A DNA stretch of 34,787 bases from an uncultured Myxococcales bacterium (GTDB taxonomy: Bacteria > Myxococcota_A > Polyangia > Polyangiales > Polyangiaceae). Below the pieces are notes generated by a model. That model ran no database searches. It had not been told where the DNA came from and saw only the letters and a program-made list of their open reading frames with translations. The stretch is taken from positions 1-34,787 of the forward strand of contig CALMUT010000285.1 in assembly GCA_937872925.1 (NCBI GenBank), read 5' to 3'. This document shows, in pieces, positions 34,101-34,787 of the stretch. The position numbers and the translations under genes were made by a program. The stretch's first letter is position 1, and every line of letters starts with the position of its first letter.

Positions 34101-34764
34101 AGTCCGCATTCCGTCCGGCAGCCTGCTCGACCCACCGGCAGGGGCAGCGGTTGCGGCGGGAAACGTCGAGACGTCCCAACGCATCGTCGACGTGCTTTTC
34201 GGCGCCGTCGGCAAGTGCGCAGCTAGCCAGGGCACCATGAACAACCTGACGTTGGGCAATGCCAACTTCGCATACTACGAAACTATCGCGGGCGGCGCGG
34301 GCGCCGGCGCCGACTTCGATGGCGCCAGCGCGGTCCACACCCACATGACCAACACGCGCATCACCGACGCAGAAATCCTCGAGTCTCGCTACCCCTTGCG
34401 TCTCTGGCGCTTCTGCATCCGGCGGGGTTCCGCCGGCAACGGGCTGCATCCCGGCGGCGACGGGGTGATCCGAGAGCTCGAGCTACTGGAGGACATGCAG
34501 GGCGCGTTGATCGCCGGAAGACGCACGACTCAGCCCTTCGGACTTGCCGGCGGCAACCCAGGCGTCTCCGGCAGCGGCAGCATCGACGGCAAGGCTCTCA
34601 GCGGCACCGCAACCTTCACTGCCAGTGCCGGCAGTCGCCTCTGCATCGAAACCCCCGGCGGCGGGGGCTACGGCGTGCCGCCCAGGCGCGGCCACTCGCA
34701 CTCGGGAGAACCGAACGAGGCTGCGGCGGACTGCACCCTCGCTCGGAAGTCGGGCCGGTCGTAA
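31120..34764 (+). CDS. Fused hydantoinase A/B, 5-oxoprolinase-like
   Basis: This 1214-aa protein joins HyuA and HyuB, as in ATP-dependent 5-oxoprolinases (about 1,200-1,290 aa), which open 5-oxoproline to glutamate. The HyuA half (about 1-680) begins FWIDRGGTFTDCVGV, has DVRLGTTVATNALLERKGAA and the actin-like ATP site SGPAAGVVALSRLA...CLGFDMGGTSTDVSRYAGD. The HyuB half (about 688-1214) has DPVLLEIFGNAFMSVAEQMG, SLRRTARSTNIVERRDFSCA, ANAPHIPVHLGAMSETVRAV, SNDPSLGGSHLPDITVVSPV and a Gly-rich C-terminus ending IETPGGGGYG. Hydantoinase, oxoprolinase and acetone-carboxylase relatives share these blocks; the fusion favours oxoprolinase, but the substrate is not certain. Complete, and translationally coupled to the GYF gene. 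Confidence 0.88.
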   Translation: MSLAPAPTARWQFWIDRGGTFTDCVGVEPGTGHVHITKVRSSDQAPIVGIRALLRINDAAPIPPCDVRLGTTVATNALLERKGAAVGLLVTQGFEDLLLIGTQARPELFELDIQKPKPLYSAVEGVRERMDARGDVLRELDEAQVLETLKRWRDAGLSSIAVCLLHSVKSPKHELRIGALARSLGFDHVALSHEVSNEVGFLARCDTCVLDATLTPLCRAHLRNLRAALSQDSSVLVMQSSGGLTTPEQLRGPRAVLSGPAAGVVALSRLAKSAQLGPCLGFDMGGTSTDVSRYAGDLETDFETEVAGIAIRAPMLRIETVAAGGGSLCWVDAGRLRVGPQSAGATPGPLCYGAPEADALTVTDVNLLLGRLVPDRFPLPLNAARAEGWLTQARPSLQSAGSIYDLAEGFFHVANANMAEAVRRVSALRGHDPRDHSLVVFGGSGGQHACALARRLGIKRVVFHPWAGVLSAYGLGLAELSAHAESDATGTQWTEATASALERPFRELEAKARAELRAATGSEALPICVRSLDLRYAGSDHSLCLPQEPASTLAHRFHQAHAQAFGFSQPDCAIEVVTLRVRGSSDPTSATADMRPDPADAPTPPRTTRLYYEGKWLSDVPVYFREALPRGRTVDGPAIIAEATSTLVLDPGFQLEVRADGLLEAKDTATGAAPPELRRGSTTDQADPVLLEIFGNAFMSVAEQMGESLRRTARSTNIVERRDFSCAVFDPKGNLVANAPHIPVHLGAMSETVRAVLRLHPTILATDAFISNDPSLGGSHLPDITVVSPVCAADGELLFFTASRGHHADVGGISPGSMPAESTSLEQEGVVFRAMRGVRDGTLDEAALRRALESGPYPARDPDTNIADLKAQLAANVRGGRLLAELCNSYGAAVVANYMQHVCDDAARQVRRAIVELTPGQHDFSDCLDDGTRICVRVTVRTQRMCIDFAGTAPAHPGNFNAPRAVTTAAVIYFLRALVGRRIPLNEGCLEPVEVRIPSGSLLDPPAGAAVAAGNVETSQRIVDVLFGAVGKCAASQGTMNNLTLGNANFAYYETIAGGAGAGADFDGASAVHTHMTNTRITDAEILESRYPLRLWRFCIRRGSAGNGLHPGGDGVIRELELLEDMQGALIAGRRTTQPFGLAGGNPGVSGSGSIDGKALSGTATFTASAGSRLCIETPGGGGYGVPPRRGHSHSGEPNEAAADCTLARKSGRS

Positions 34765-34787
34765 CGGATAAAGGCTAGTGTGATCGA

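Noticed and set aside
1..34787. Prophage, insertion sequence, CRISPR array, tRNA or rRNA
   Set aside because: No transposase, integrase, direct-repeat array or RNA-gene pattern was seen on either strand.

Overview
The window reads as chromosome of a GC-rich deltaproteobacterium-like organism, most likely a myxobacterium (Myxococcota). The reasons are a eukaryote-like Ser/Thr kinase with a C-terminal membrane anchor, a sigma-54 activator, a GYF-domain membrane protein with a Pro/Ala-rich middle, a TPR protein with a membrane-anchored tail, and lipoproteins with a Gly/Ser-rich linker. This is inferred from gene content; there is no rRNA or other phylogenetic marker. I see no prophage, transposase, tRNA or CRISPR.

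Layout. 1-450 (-): start of a GspE/MshE N-terminal-domain protein that runs off the left edge. 584-6254 (+): a tightly packed run of sigma-54 response regulator, HEAGH zinc metallopeptidase, D-Ala-D-Ala-ligase-like ATP-grasp enzyme, queA and tgt; almost every junction overlaps. 6343-13067: envelope and signalling genes (esterase-like lipoprotein, TPR protein, Gly-rich lipoprotein, Ser/Thr kinase, small conserved protein). 13295-16190 (+): korA-korB, 2-oxoglutarate:ferredoxin oxidoreductase. 16335-16475: a 46-aa basic ORF ending in a bidirectional terminator-like hairpin. 16516-19451 (-): ecm-meaB. 19498-21286: a zinc-ribbon protein and a polytopic membrane protein. 21416-24015 (+): clpS-clpA. 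24072-29911: acetyl-CoA acetyltransferase (-), a short intergenic region, ccr (-) and the divergent pair mcd-mch (+). 29984-34764 (+): GYF-domain protein coupled to a fused hydantoinase/5-oxoprolinase.

Central theme. Six genes between 16.5 and 30 kb make up much of the ethylmalonyl-CoA (EMC) pathway of acetyl-CoA assimilation: thiolase, crotonyl-CoA carboxylase/reductase, ethylmalonyl-CoA mutase with its MeaB G-protein chaperone, methylsuccinyl-CoA dehydrogenase and mesaconyl-CoA hydratase. Acetoacetyl-CoA reductase, crotonase, the epimerase and malyl-CoA lyase are not in the window.

Most unusual signal. The 432-bp gap between the thiolase and ccr holds an exact match to the sigma-54 -24/-12 consensus (TGGCACG-N4-TTGC), with an 18-bp inverted repeat centred about 74 bp upstream of the predicted start site and a 37-aa single-pass membrane ORF just downstream. 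This looks like an undescribed sigma-54-controlled small membrane protein, or an RNA, inside the EMC locus. The metallopeptidase/ATP-grasp pair translationally coupled to a sigma-54 activator is the second candidate for an uncharacterised system.
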